Below, one piece after another: positions 1-7,013 of a DNA stretch of 24,276 nt (position 1 is the first letter of the stretch; every line of letters starts with the position of its first letter). This DNA comes from Deltaproteobacteria bacterium. Its GTDB lineage: Bacteria; Desulfobacterota; JADFXK01. The notes under the pieces are model-generated. The model worked only from the letters and a program-made list of their open reading frames with translations. It was not told the origin of the DNA and did no database searches. Position numbers and translations under genes: made by a program. The DNA lies in the NCBI GenBank assembly GCA_015233295.1, contig JADFYC010000007.1, positions 1-24,276 of the forward strand, in the 5' to 3' direction.

Positions 1-432
1 AAAGCTTTAGACCTGGGCTTGAAGAACCAGGTCGTATTTACCGGACATCGTGAGGATATTCCTCAATTGCTGGCTATCTCAGACGTTACGGCCCTGACTT
101 CGGATTCATCTGAAGGGGTCCCCCAGACCGTCTTGCAATACCTGGCCATGGCCAAACCGGTGGTAGGGACAACGGCAGGTGGGATCCCCGAATTGATTCG
201 AGATGGAGAAACGGGCTTGTTGGTGCCGATTAACGATGCTGCCGCCGTGGCCCGGGCTATTCTACACCTGCTTCGGGATAAAGATTTGGGTCGTCGCTTG
301 GGCCTGACCGGCCGCGAGCTGGTGGCCCGAGTCTACGATCGGGAAAAAATGGTCGACCAGACTGAGCAGTTATATTATCGGTTGGTGGCCGCGAGGCATA
401 AAATTAAACGCCGGCAGGCAGCCATCATATAA
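1..432 (+). CDS. Glycosyltransferase family 4, C-terminal part (5' end outside window)
   Basis: The reading frame is open from base 1, so only the last 143 residues are present. They match the C-terminal, nucleotide-sugar-binding half of GT-B fold family 4 glycosyltransferases. The diagnostic stretch is SEGVPQTVLQYLAMAKPVV, which holds the E-x7-E-like loop region (the second acidic position is replaced by Q-Y here). It is followed by GGIPELI and GETGLLVP, which contact the donor sugar in this family. The product would transfer a sugar to a cell-surface glycan at the cytoplasmic membrane. Its position at the left end of an LPS gene region supports this. The exact donor and acceptor cannot be told from a fragment. 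The gene ends normally at a TAA, about 4 bases before the epimerase remnant. Confidence 0.85.
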   Translation, partial: KALDLGLKNQVVFTGHREDIPQLLAISDVTALTSDSSEGVPQTVLQYLAMAKPVVGTTAGGIPELIRDGETGLLVPINDAAAVARAILHLLRDKDLGRRLGLTGRELVARVYDREKMVDQTEQLYYRLVAARHKIKRRQAAII

Positions 433-436
433 ATGA

Positions 437-679
437 AGGGATCTGACCAACCTGGCCGCCCTGTCGGTTGAGGCCGGAGGCCAGACCTATAATATCGGCG
501 GAGGAGCCCGGGTCACGGTTAACCAGGTGCTGGAGCTATTGGAAAGTATCATGGGCGTGACCTCAATTACCGTCCCCAGGTGACCTTAGAACAAGGGTTT
601 GGCCGCGGAAGCTCAATGGATGAAAGAACTTCACCAAGAAGAAGCAGCGGCGGACAAAGATGCCGACATGTCCGATTAG
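437..679 (+). pseudogene. Remnant of an NDP-sugar epimerase (SDR family, C-terminal end)
   Basis: Frame 2 from about 437 reads RDLTNLAALSVEAGG, then QTYNIGGGARVTVNQVLELL, the usual substrate-binding region of UDP-glucose-4-epimerase-like extended SDR proteins (compare the family pattern FNIGGG-x-S/T-V-N-E). It hits a TGA at 581. The family's next conserved piece, RDLNYRPQVTLEQG (family pattern LGYxPxVSLEEGL), lies in frame 1 from about 559. After one extra T near 598-600 the sequence returns to frame 2 as AAEAQWMKELHQEE and ends at TAG 677-679. About 30 residues normally found between ESIMG and RDLNY are missing. The first two thirds of the gene, including the Rossmann dinucleotide site, are absent. 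I see this as a truncated, twice-frameshifted relic joined directly behind the glycosyltransferase. The family assignment rests on my recognition of these motifs. Confidence 0.75.
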
Positions 680-734
680 AGGTCGGTACAACGTCTGAAA
701 CCCAAACAGGCCATCTGGGCAATAAGGAATTGCT

Positions 735-905
735 ATGTCTATCTCAACGCAACTATTGGAAATATTAGCCTGCCCCCAGTGTCTGAACGGCGTTCGGTTA
801 AATGAAACTGGAGACGGTTTGATTTGCGACACCTGCTGCCTGGTTTATGAAGTAAAAGATGACATCCCCATCATGCTCATCAGTGAAGCCAAGAAGGCTG
901 GCTAA
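735..905 (+). CDS. Small Trm112/YcaR-like (UPF0434) protein
   Basis: This 56-codon frame starts at ATG 735 behind an AAGGA-type ribosome site at 723-728. It reads LLEILACPQCLNG, then GLICDTCCLVYEVKDDIPIM and LISEAKK. The pattern is ILACPxC near residue 10, CxxC near 31, then Y-x(4)-DIPIML. That is the compact zinc-ribbon-like fold of the YcaR/Trm112 family, whose usual length is 55-65 aa. Four cysteines (C13, C16, C31, C34) are placed to bind zinc, and C35 is extra. Eukaryotic Trm112 stabilises methyltransferases; the bacterial role is unsettled. In enterobacteria ycaR sits beside lpxK and kdsB, so its place in an LPS region fits. It overlaps other weak frames but is the only one with family motifs. 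Confidence 0.85.
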   Translation: MSISTQLLEILACPQCLNGVRLNETGDGLICDTCCLVYEVKDDIPIMLISEAKKAG

Positions 906-1111
906 CTTTACGGGCAGACCGGTTTTGTCTGGTTCCGGATCGGCCACCGCATAGACTCTGAAGGGAACGCGGCTTGCGGGCGATCACGCCCTCTGACAAC
1001 TCGTTCACTTAAGTTTGACCTTGACCAGGTCTTGAAACGGCCTCATCTATTCTAAATTCTAACTATTGAAATTATCTGTTGATCCAACCAGACGGCACTG
1101 GAGGACACATC
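906..1111 (+). other. Non-coding leader of the RAMP operon with short hairpins
   Basis: I see no gene in these 206 bases. There are three short inverted repeats. CAGAC 915-919 pairs with GTCTG 927-931. GGGCG 978-982 pairs with CGCCC 987-991 over an ATCA loop. GACCT 1017-1021 pairs with AGGTC 1027-1031. TTGACC occurs twice in tandem (1015-1020, 1021-1026) and TTGAAA lies at 1032-1037, followed by an AT-rich stretch to 1085. This probably holds the operon promoter, but no -10 box with good spacing stands out. None of the hairpins is followed by a T run, so a terminator is not supported. Confidence 0.4.
1100..1105 (+). promoter_or_regulatory. Ribosome binding site that sets the RAMP protein start
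   Basis: GGAGGA is a near-perfect Shine-Dalgarno sequence. It sits 6 bases before ATG 1112, which favours that start over the in-frame TTG at 1079. Confidence 0.8.
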
Positions 1112-4100
1112 ATGATTCTGAAGGGTATACTGCATGTGGAATCGCCAATATACAGAGGAAATTCCAGGAAAACACTTTTCACTCGGGACGGTGATGGTGT
1201 CCACAGGTTGATTTCTCTGGCCGGCGAGATATCAGGTACGGCTCAATCATTGATGGACGCCTTTATCGGCCAATCGGGTAATGGGAAGAATCTCGGTCTG
1301 CTCAACCGGATGTGGCTTAGGTTATATGGTTCCCCCTTGCCGCCAAGGCTTATTACCAATGTCAAGTGTACCCTCCAAACCAAGAGTTATCCCCGAGACA
1401 ATTTCTTCGACCTGCGCATGGGGCTGAAGCTGGATGAAGACAGGTTTGCCGCCGAGGCCAACGCAAATTACAAGATGGAGACCATTCTTCGTAATTCCAT
1501 TTTTGACCTCGTCTTGTCTATAGATGAATCGCAACTCCGAAATGGCGACAATGAGGCTAGATTATACTATCTTTTCCAGGAATTGAAAGAAGGCCGATTC
1601 TGGTTTGGGGCGGGTAAGACCAAAGGACTGGGCCGGGTTCGGTTAGACATGGAACTGCCGTTCCCCTCTCCGGAAAAAGCGCCTAAATTACATCTTGAAG
1701 CCAGCCATTTAAGAGTGGATATGAGGTTCGATTCGATCAATCCGGTGTTGGTAGGTTGGAACTGGGGTAAGGTGGACCCGCAGTCCGCCTCATTTACCTC
1801 CATGGAAGCCAGGTTGATGATTGAGGCCATGAAGGATATCCCTAGCTTCATCCGCGGTCGCCTGGAAATGGTCTTGGGGGGACCGATCTTGAGTCCGGAG
1901 GACTGGAAGCGTAAACTGGCCGAATTCCTGCCCCGGATAGTCGCCATCTGGCTCATGGAACGGTCCACCGCCGAAGTCGAATTTTATGTCTTGCCAAAGT
2001 CCAGTATAAGCAAACTGGGGAAAGGTAAACATGCCTTGACCGAAAAGCTGTTGGTCAGACTTGAAACTTTGACCGAGCAACCTTTCCCCTCGCCGGACGC
2101 AGCCGAAGACGCGATTAAGGACGCTCTGGGCAAGAAAGCCAATATGGCCAACCGGGTGGTGGAATGCGTCGAACGCAAGCAACAGGCCAAGAAAAGGCTT
2201 GATAAAGACGCCTGGCTGCAACTGGTCAATGCCTTCGGTTTTGATACCGGCTTGTCTGAAATCGTGGAGGTGGCTATCCATGATGAAATGGCCTTAACCA
2301 AGATCATCACCAAGGCGTGTCGAGACTTGTTTGCCCGAATTAATCTGCAAATCGATCATCAGATCAAATTACTTCAAAGCGACATCTGGGTGGATGGCGA
2401 AATGGCCAACCGGCAGCAACACATCCGGCTCAAGACCATGTTGCTCCAAAATAAGATCAGCGAAGACCAATGGAACAATCCCCACCTGGTCCCCGACGGA
2501 ATAAAGCCGGCCGTGTGGAAAGAGTTTCTTGAGGCCCATAGCCGAGTACAGTACCGTCACATGTTGGCTGCCACCAATTTGAACAAGAGTATCATTAATG
2601 ACCGGAATCTGATCGAATTCCTTAAAGTCTACCGCGATCGAACCCGCCAGGAACTCGCCCAACCCTACAATATCGATTTCAGGCCCGGTCCAGGCAAGAA
2701 AAGTCGTGATATATCCCAAAAATATGGCAAACCATTTGACACCATGTTCATGCGCATGCTGTCCTGGGTCCCATCTTCCAAAAAGCAGGGCGCCTGGGAA
2801 GTATACATCCCCGGCGGCACTATTAAAGGCGCTTTCAGAAAGCGGGCTTCACAACTGCTGAAAACCCTCTGGGGTGAATCGGCTAAGACCAGTCAGGTGA
2901 TCAACCGCCTTTTCGGCGTCCAGGGGCAGCGAGGGATGGTGCTGTTCTCCGATGCGTATCTCGTGGATCCCTGCGACCCATACCGGGCCTGGTGTTCCAT
3001 GGAGGGGATCAAAATTAATCCCAAGACGGGACAACCTGTTGAAACATCTAAGCACGACTACTTGTTCGCCTATGGCGACAAACTCTCCTTCCAACTGCGC
3101 CTTGATGTCCAGGATGTGGCTGAGTCGGATACCGAAGCCTTCTCCATCTTCACCCATCTGCTGAACGATTTCCAAAAGGGAGATATTTGTATCGGCGGTG
3201 AAAAAACAACCGGATTTGGTTGGATCCAGGCTGAGGTGACCAACCTGATCCTGCTTAGCGCCAACCTGTCCCAAGCCTATGAAAAAATCTTCGGTTCATA
3301 CCAGTTCACCGAGCATGGTCCGTGGCGACAATTGAGGCTGGAGGCCGCCGAGGCGGTCAAAGCTTTGAGTCAGACCGCTCCCATCGTTTCCCGCAAGGAA
3401 GCCGGCTCATTAGCCCCACCGATGGCCAAAGCCGGGTTTATTTCCCACCGGGCCTTCGGGGGCCGGTGCGGCACGCTGATAATCGAAGCTGAGGTATTAA
3501 CTCCCATAAATGTTAAGGAAAGCGGGGAACCGTCCTTTAATACCGCCCTTGAAAACGAATCTATTAACGGCTGGGACTTTTTTTCCTTTTCTGCTCCAGA
3601 GGCGGCGAATCGCGGTTCCGACAGAGTCTATGCGCTGCCCGGTCGGAGTATAAAGGGAATGATCCGTCATATCTATTCCATCATCACTGACTCCCGGGTC
3701 GAAAGCACGGATATTGCCAGGTTGAATCCGGCGGACAGCCTGTTCGGATGGGTCGGCACCGGGCCCAATCAAGCCTTGATGGGACGGTTATCCTTCAGCT
3801 TCGGCATGTTTCAGCAACCCAGGCTATCCTGGTTTAAGGTCCCCTATCCTTACAGCGGTTGGGAATTTAACAAGAACAAATGGAAGAATACCCCAGGGCT
3901 GACTGTTCCGAGAACCATTATCGCTGATTCTTGGCGTGTCTTCGGCCATGCTCCCCTGGCTCCCATAGTGGCCCAATTAGATGATTTCGTCCCTGATACT
4001 GTTCAGGCTAACTACTTCCGGGCCATCCTCCCGGGAAGCCGCGCCCGCTTCACCGTTCGCTTCTGGAATCTCGAAGACCTGGAATTACGGCGGCTGCTTT

Positions 4101-4339
4101 GGAGCCTGACCCTGGAACCGAATCTCGCCCATAAATTGGGAAATAACAAGCACATGGGGTTTGGCAGCCTTCGGTTTAAGATTTTACCGGAAAGCTTCTT
4201 GATCGATTGGTCCAAACGTTACGCCGGAGGACCGAACGAAGCCTGGCAGATGCCGGTTAAACTTCAAGATTGGGTCCGGCAGGATGAACTAAAAAATTAC
4301 ACCCCGCTGTGTGAGGCGCTTAATGCTAACGGCATTTGA
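1112..4339 (+). CDS. Triple-RAMP (Cas7-like) fusion protein, candidate effector backbone
   Basis: The protein has 1075 aa from ATG 1112. Domain A (about 1-185) starts with strand LKGILHVESPI, shows the Csm3-like DLRMGLKLDEDRF segment and ends in glycine-rich loop FGAGKTKGLGRVRL (165-178). Domain B begins near 200 (RVDMRFDSINPVLVG) and carries a mostly helical, charged insertion at about 225-545. It resumes with YIPGGTIKGAFR (565-576), LFGVQGQRG (600-608) and loop GGEKTTGFGW (695-704). Domain C starts at about 787 (LIIEAEVLTPI), has YALPGRSIKGMIR (840-852), LFGW (877-880) and loop GNNKHMGFGS (1010-1019), and resembles the TIGR03986 RAMP type. Each domain thus has the RRM-derived RAMP signature of Cas7 proteins, which bind crRNA and sometimes cut target RNA. 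No GGDD, HD or other nuclease motif is visible, and no Csm3-type catalytic Asp can be assigned with confidence. Covalent fusion recalls type III-E Cas7-11, but domain order, length and partners differ. It overlaps the next gene by 17 bases. Confidence 0.85.
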   Translation: MILKGILHVESPIYRGNSRKTLFTRDGDGVHRLISLAGEISGTAQSLMDAFIGQSGNGKNLGLLNRMWLRLYGSPLPPRLITNVKCTLQTKSYPRDNFFDLRMGLKLDEDRFAAEANANYKMETILRNSIFDLVLSIDESQLRNGDNEARLYYLFQELKEGRFWFGAGKTKGLGRVRLDMELPFPSPEKAPKLHLEASHLRVDMRFDSINPVLVGWNWGKVDPQSASFTSMEARLMIEAMKDIPSFIRGRLEMVLGGPILSPEDWKRKLAEFLPRIVAIWLMERSTAEVEFYVLPKSSISKLGKGKHALTEKLLVRLETLTEQPFPSPDAAEDAIKDALGKKANMANRVVECVERKQQAKKRLDKDAWLQLVNAFGFDTGLSEIVEVAIHDEMALTKIITKACRDLFARINLQIDHQIKLLQSDIWVDGEMANRQQHIRLKTMLLQNKISEDQWNNPHLVPDGIKPAVWKEFLEAHSRVQYRHMLAATNLNKSIINDRNLIEFLKVYRDRTRQELAQPYNIDFRPGPGKKSRDISQKYGKPFDTMFMRMLSWVPSSKKQGAWEVYIPGGTIKGAFRKRASQLLKTLWGESAKTSQVINRLFGVQGQRGMVLFSDAYLVDPCDPYRAWCSMEGIKINPKTGQPVETSKHDYLFAYGDKLSFQLRLDVQDVAESDTEAFSIFTHLLNDFQKGDICIGGEKTTGFGWIQAEVTNLILLSANLSQAYEKIFGSYQFTEHGPWRQLRLEAAEAVKALSQTAPIVSRKEAGSLAPPMAKAGFISHRAFGGRCGTLIIEAEVLTPINVKESGEPSFNTALENESINGWDFFSFSAPEAANRGSDRVYALPGRSIKGMIRHIYSIITDSRVESTDIARLNPADSLFGWVGTGPNQALMGRLSFSFGMFQQPRLSWFKVPYPYSGWEFNKNKWKNTPGLTVPRTIIADSWRVFGHAPLAPIVAQLDDFVPDTVQANYFRAILPGSRARFTVRFWNLEDLELRRLLWSLTLEPNLAHKLGNNKHMGFGSLRFKILPESFLIDWSKRYAGGPNEAWQMPVKLQDWVRQDELKNYTPLCEALNANGI

Positions 4340-5201
4340 TTGGTTACGCCGTTGCCGGAATGGCTCAGAGTTATTGGCCACCCTAAATTATCTCAAGGAG
4401 CAGCCCGATCTCCTTCTGGATCAGGATGAGGTCGGGCCACCCCTAACCGCCGTGACCAAACCTTGCCAAAGGTGTTGGATTTATCCCTGCGTGGCCGCTC
4501 CCTATAAAAAATACTGCCGAACCTGCACCACAATCAGGACCAGAGCCGAGAAATTCAATGAGACATCCAAACATTCCGTTGTTATCTGGGCCGTTGTGAA
4601 CAGGTTGCCGAAGCAGTTGAGGGCAGAAGAAGGCTTTGCCGGTTCCATCGTCTCTGCCTCCTATGTCCATGATGAGCAGCACTTCCTGCTCGTCATCAAC
4701 CACCACGAACTGAAACCGTGGCTGCAGGAGCTTTTGTTATATCAAGGCGATACATTAAAAGGCCTGATCCAGGTATTTCCGCCCGCAGATGATGCGCCCA
4801 GGAGCAGTATGGGAGAAATCCTTTGCCGGGTGATCCATCAAGAAACACGCTTCCCGATGGACTTGCTTCGTGTCCGATTTTTTTCCAATCCCTTTCAAGT
4901 CTTATATACCCGCTCCCGTGAGACCCAGGGACTCCTTACTTTTGAAGCCATCGATTTTTTAAGTCTTTTGGAAATGGCCACCATATTTCGAACCCTTCTC
5001 CGGCCGGAAGAGCAGGGAATGCTCCGCCAGTTAACCTCTCTGGGAGATGGCAAAGAAAAACAGTTTTATTGGGGAAGATTCATGGGATTCCTTGACTCGG
5101 AAGCTAAAGATATGCTGAGCGCCTGGAATATCCGCCAGTGGTCCGATAACAGGATTAAGTTACTCTATGAACTGGTAAAATATGTGGCGATTGCCCATTA
5201 A
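4323..5201 (+). CDS. Uncharacterised zinc-motif protein of the RAMP operon
   Basis: I do not recognise a family. The start at ATG 4323 is chosen over GTG 4311 because GAGG 4313-4316 lies 6 bases before it; this gives 292 aa. Near the N-terminus are C48, C51, C56, C65 and C68, in the form CQRCWIYPC and YCRTC, a likely treble-clef or zinc-ribbon site. Residues from about 80 to 165 look alpha/beta. The last 95 residues are mainly helical (LLEMATIFRTLL, LLYELVKYV). It overlaps the RAMP gene by 17 bases and the Cas6 gene by 20, so all three are probably made together and form one complex. By analogy it could be a reduced large subunit, as type IV Csf1 also has a zinc motif, or a Cas11-like small subunit in its helical tail. 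Both are guesses from context; no GGDD or HD motif of Cas10 is present. Confidence 0.8.
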   Translation: MLTAFDWLRRCRNGSELLATLNYLKEQPDLLLDQDEVGPPLTAVTKPCQRCWIYPCVAAPYKKYCRTCTTIRTRAEKFNETSKHSVVIWAVVNRLPKQLRAEEGFAGSIVSASYVHDEQHFLLVINHHELKPWLQELLLYQGDTLKGLIQVFPPADDAPRSSMGEILCRVIHQETRFPMDLLRVRFFSNPFQVLYTRSRETQGLLTFEAIDFLSLLEMATIFRTLLRPEEQGMLRQLTSLGDGKEKQFYWGRFMGFLDSEAKDMLSAWNIRQWSDNRIKLLYELVKYVAIAH

Positions 5202-6198
5202 TATTATCCGCTATTTATTTATGTTAAGAGTGACCGGCTCCCTGGTCACCCTGTCCGACTATCCAGCGCTGGAACTTTCGCTGGTCCTAGGAAATGCCAT
5301 TGCCAACCGCCTTCCCGCTTCCCAGGCCCGCCCCTGGCGGAAAGCCGCGGCCTTGTGGGACCAGCACGGATTAGGCCCTCAATATCTGAAGAAAGGATTA
5401 ACCAGCCTACCCGAGGTCGACTGGCCGATAGAGACGGTGATACTTTTTTATCCGGGCAAGCGCTCCTATGGTTTTGATGAGCTAATCTGTTGGGAGCTTA
5501 AGCTCCTTGGCGATAGCGCCGATCATGACATGTTTTTAGAGATTATCATGCCGGCCCTGGAAGAAGCCTGCACCACCGTGGATTCCCGCTGGCGCTTCCC
5601 GCAGGGGCTATGGGGCAAAGCCGGGATTCAGGCCGTTTACGTGGCCCGAGGTCTTCATTGGGAGCCGCTGGTCCAACAGGGACAACTGGACCTGGGGTAC
5701 AAAGCCGGTCCGACTCAGTGGGCCGAGGGCCTGGATTTCGACTCCTGTGCCGGCCTGGCCTTTGATCGGTTAACCTGGATCACGCCATTTCATCTTGAAT
5801 CACCGGGCGCCGATCTGCAGTATCCGCAGGACCCGGCTCGGCCTTCTCCAAACCGGGCGCCTACCTTGCGCCAACTTTACGACGCATTCGTTGCCCGGGT
5901 CAGCTCTCTGATCCTGAATAAACGTCACCCCTCCGATACTTTCTGGAATCTATTGACTAAACAAGATCAATTATCATTAGAGGCAGCTCTTGAACGATCT
6001 TCGCGAGTTCGTCTTTCATCCAAGGCGTTCAAGGCCGGCCGGACCCAAATGCCTGAAGCATTTTTCGGGATGCAAAGGTTTGCCCCGGTTATTCCGCAGG
6101 TAATCGTCCCTCTGCTGGGGCTGGGCTCCATAATTCACCTGGGTCGGCATACCCATCTGGGGCAGGGCGCCTTTTATCTCGATTCTTCGTTTAGTTGA
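5182..6198 (+). CDS. cas6: Cas6-like CRISPR RNA processing endoribonuclease (RAMP)
   Basis: The 338-aa protein has the shape of Cas6 proteins with the PF10040-type C-terminal domain. Residues 197-245 read LTWITPFHLESPG ... PTLRQLYDAFVARVSSLI, matching the family's TPxRL strand and the following helix of the form F-x2-L-x6-RxSSL. The C-terminus holds the glycine-rich loop GLGSIIHLGRHTHLGQGAFY (313-332). Cas6 proteins cut pre-crRNA repeats and often hold the 5' handle of crRNA. Catalytic histidines vary in the family; H318, H323 and H325 lie in the C-terminal loop region, but I cannot assign one. ATG 5182 overlaps the upstream gene by 20 bases and lacks a clear ribosome site, which suggests translational coupling. 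No CRISPR repeat lies in the window, so its substrate must be elsewhere or be non-CRISPR. The stop is 32 bases before the LPS GT2 gene. Confidence 0.78.
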   Translation: MWRLPINIIRYLFMLRVTGSLVTLSDYPALELSLVLGNAIANRLPASQARPWRKAAALWDQHGLGPQYLKKGLTSLPEVDWPIETVILFYPGKRSYGFDELICWELKLLGDSADHDMFLEIIMPALEEACTTVDSRWRFPQGLWGKAGIQAVYVARGLHWEPLVQQGQLDLGYKAGPTQWAEGLDFDSCAGLAFDRLTWITPFHLESPGADLQYPQDPARPSPNRAPTLRQLYDAFVARVSSLILNKRHPSDTFWNLLTKQDQLSLEAALERSSRVRLSSKAFKAGRTQMPEAFFGMQRFAPVIPQVIVPLLGLGSIIHLGRHTHLGQGAFYLDSSFS

Positions 6199-6203
6199 CC
6201 AGC

Positions 6204-6224
6204 AACGAGTAACCAGGAACGAGT
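6204..6224 (+). repeat. Short direct repeat AACGAGT with 14-base period
   Basis: AACGAGT occurs at 6204-6210 and 6218-6224, just before the GT2 start. A related string (GCGAGTAA ... AGTTCCGG) occurs at 11557-11578 ahead of another glycosyltransferase. It may be a small intergenic repeat family or chance. Confidence 0.3.
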
Positions 6225-6230
6225 TCCGGC

Positions 6231-6995
6231 ATGAAAACCTTATCCGTCAACGTTATCACCTTAAACGAAGAGAAACACATTTCGGCCTGTCTGGACAGCC
6301 TGTCTTTCGCCGATGAGATCGTGGTGGTCGATGGCGGCAGTCAAGACAAAACGGTTGAACTGGCCAGGCAGTATCCAGTGAAGATATATGAAAATCCCTG
6401 GCCGGGATTTGGTCCGCAACGACGACTGGCTATGGACAAGTCCACGGGTGACTGGATTCTGTGGGTTGATGCGGACGAACGGGTCACCCCGGAATTGCGG
6501 GCTGAAATCGCCTCGGTGCTCCAGGGGAACGACCGGGGAAAAGCCGGATTTTATGTGCCTTCCCGAAATTACTTCAGTGGTCGGCTAATCAAACATGGCG
6601 GGTGGTCTCCAGATTATAAGTTGCGCCTGTTCAAAAGGGATAAAGCTGTTGTAACCGACCGGGCCGTCCACGAAGATGTGGTTCCAGACGGTGACCTGGG
6701 CAAATTGACCTATCCGCTGATTCATTATTCCTACGAATCCATCAGTGATTTTGTTCTCCGGATGGACCGCTATGCTCGCCTGTCGGTAGAGGAATACATG
6801 CAACAGGGACGCCGGATCGGCCCCCTGGGGATGCTGTTTCGGCCTTTGTACACCTTTATCAATATGTACGTCATGCGCGCCGGGTTTCTTGACGGCTCAC
6901 ATGGGTTGGTCTTAGCCGGGCTTTACGCAACTTACACTTTTGTTAAATACGCTAAATTACGAGAAAGATATTGGAATATGGGAAACCTTGATTAA
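6231..6995 (+). CDS. Family 2 glycosyltransferase, LPS core (WaaE/KdtX-like)
   Basis: This 254-aa GT-A fold enzyme would add a sugar, often glucose, to the inner core of LPS on the cytoplasmic side of the inner membrane. The N-terminus has the GT2 pattern VNVITLNEEKHI. It is followed by DGGSQDKT (34-41), which binds the nucleotide, and WVDADERV (78-85), which holds the metal-binding DxD-like residues. GFGPQRRLAM is typical of the WaaE/KdtX branch. The C-terminal 60 residues are hydrophobic and amphipathic (LGMLFRPLYTFINMYVMRAG), suggesting membrane association, as is usual for this branch. The length is normal. It is followed 18 bases later by a heptosyltransferase and likely shares its transcript. 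It is only 32 bases behind the Cas6-like gene, so the RAMP operon may read through into it. Confidence 0.88.
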   Translation: MKTLSVNVITLNEEKHISACLDSLSFADEIVVVDGGSQDKTVELARQYPVKIYENPWPGFGPQRRLAMDKSTGDWILWVDADERVTPELRAEIASVLQGNDRGKAGFYVPSRNYFSGRLIKHGGWSPDYKLRLFKRDKAVVTDRAVHEDVVPDGDLGKLTYPLIHYSYESISDFVLRMDRYARLSVEEYMQQGRRIGPLGMLFRPLYTFINMYVMRAGFLDGSHGLVLAGLYATYTFVKYAKLRERYWNMGNLD

Positions 6996-7013
6996 ACCGG
7001 GAGCGCCGCGGCC

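Noticed and set aside
563..832. Minus-strand frame opposite the epimerase remnant
   Set aside because: It overlaps the remnant and the Trm112-like gene, both with clear motifs, and has none of its own.
978..991. Intrinsic terminator
   Set aside because: The GGGCG/CGCCC hairpin is not followed by a T run.
1112..4339. Identification as type III-E Cas7-11
   Set aside because: Only three glycine-rich RAMP loops are visible, the protein is shorter, and the TPR-CHAT and other III-E partners are absent. The likeness is in the idea of fusion only.
4323..5201. Cas10 large subunit
   Set aside because: No GGDD palm or HD motif is present, and at 292 aa it is far too short.
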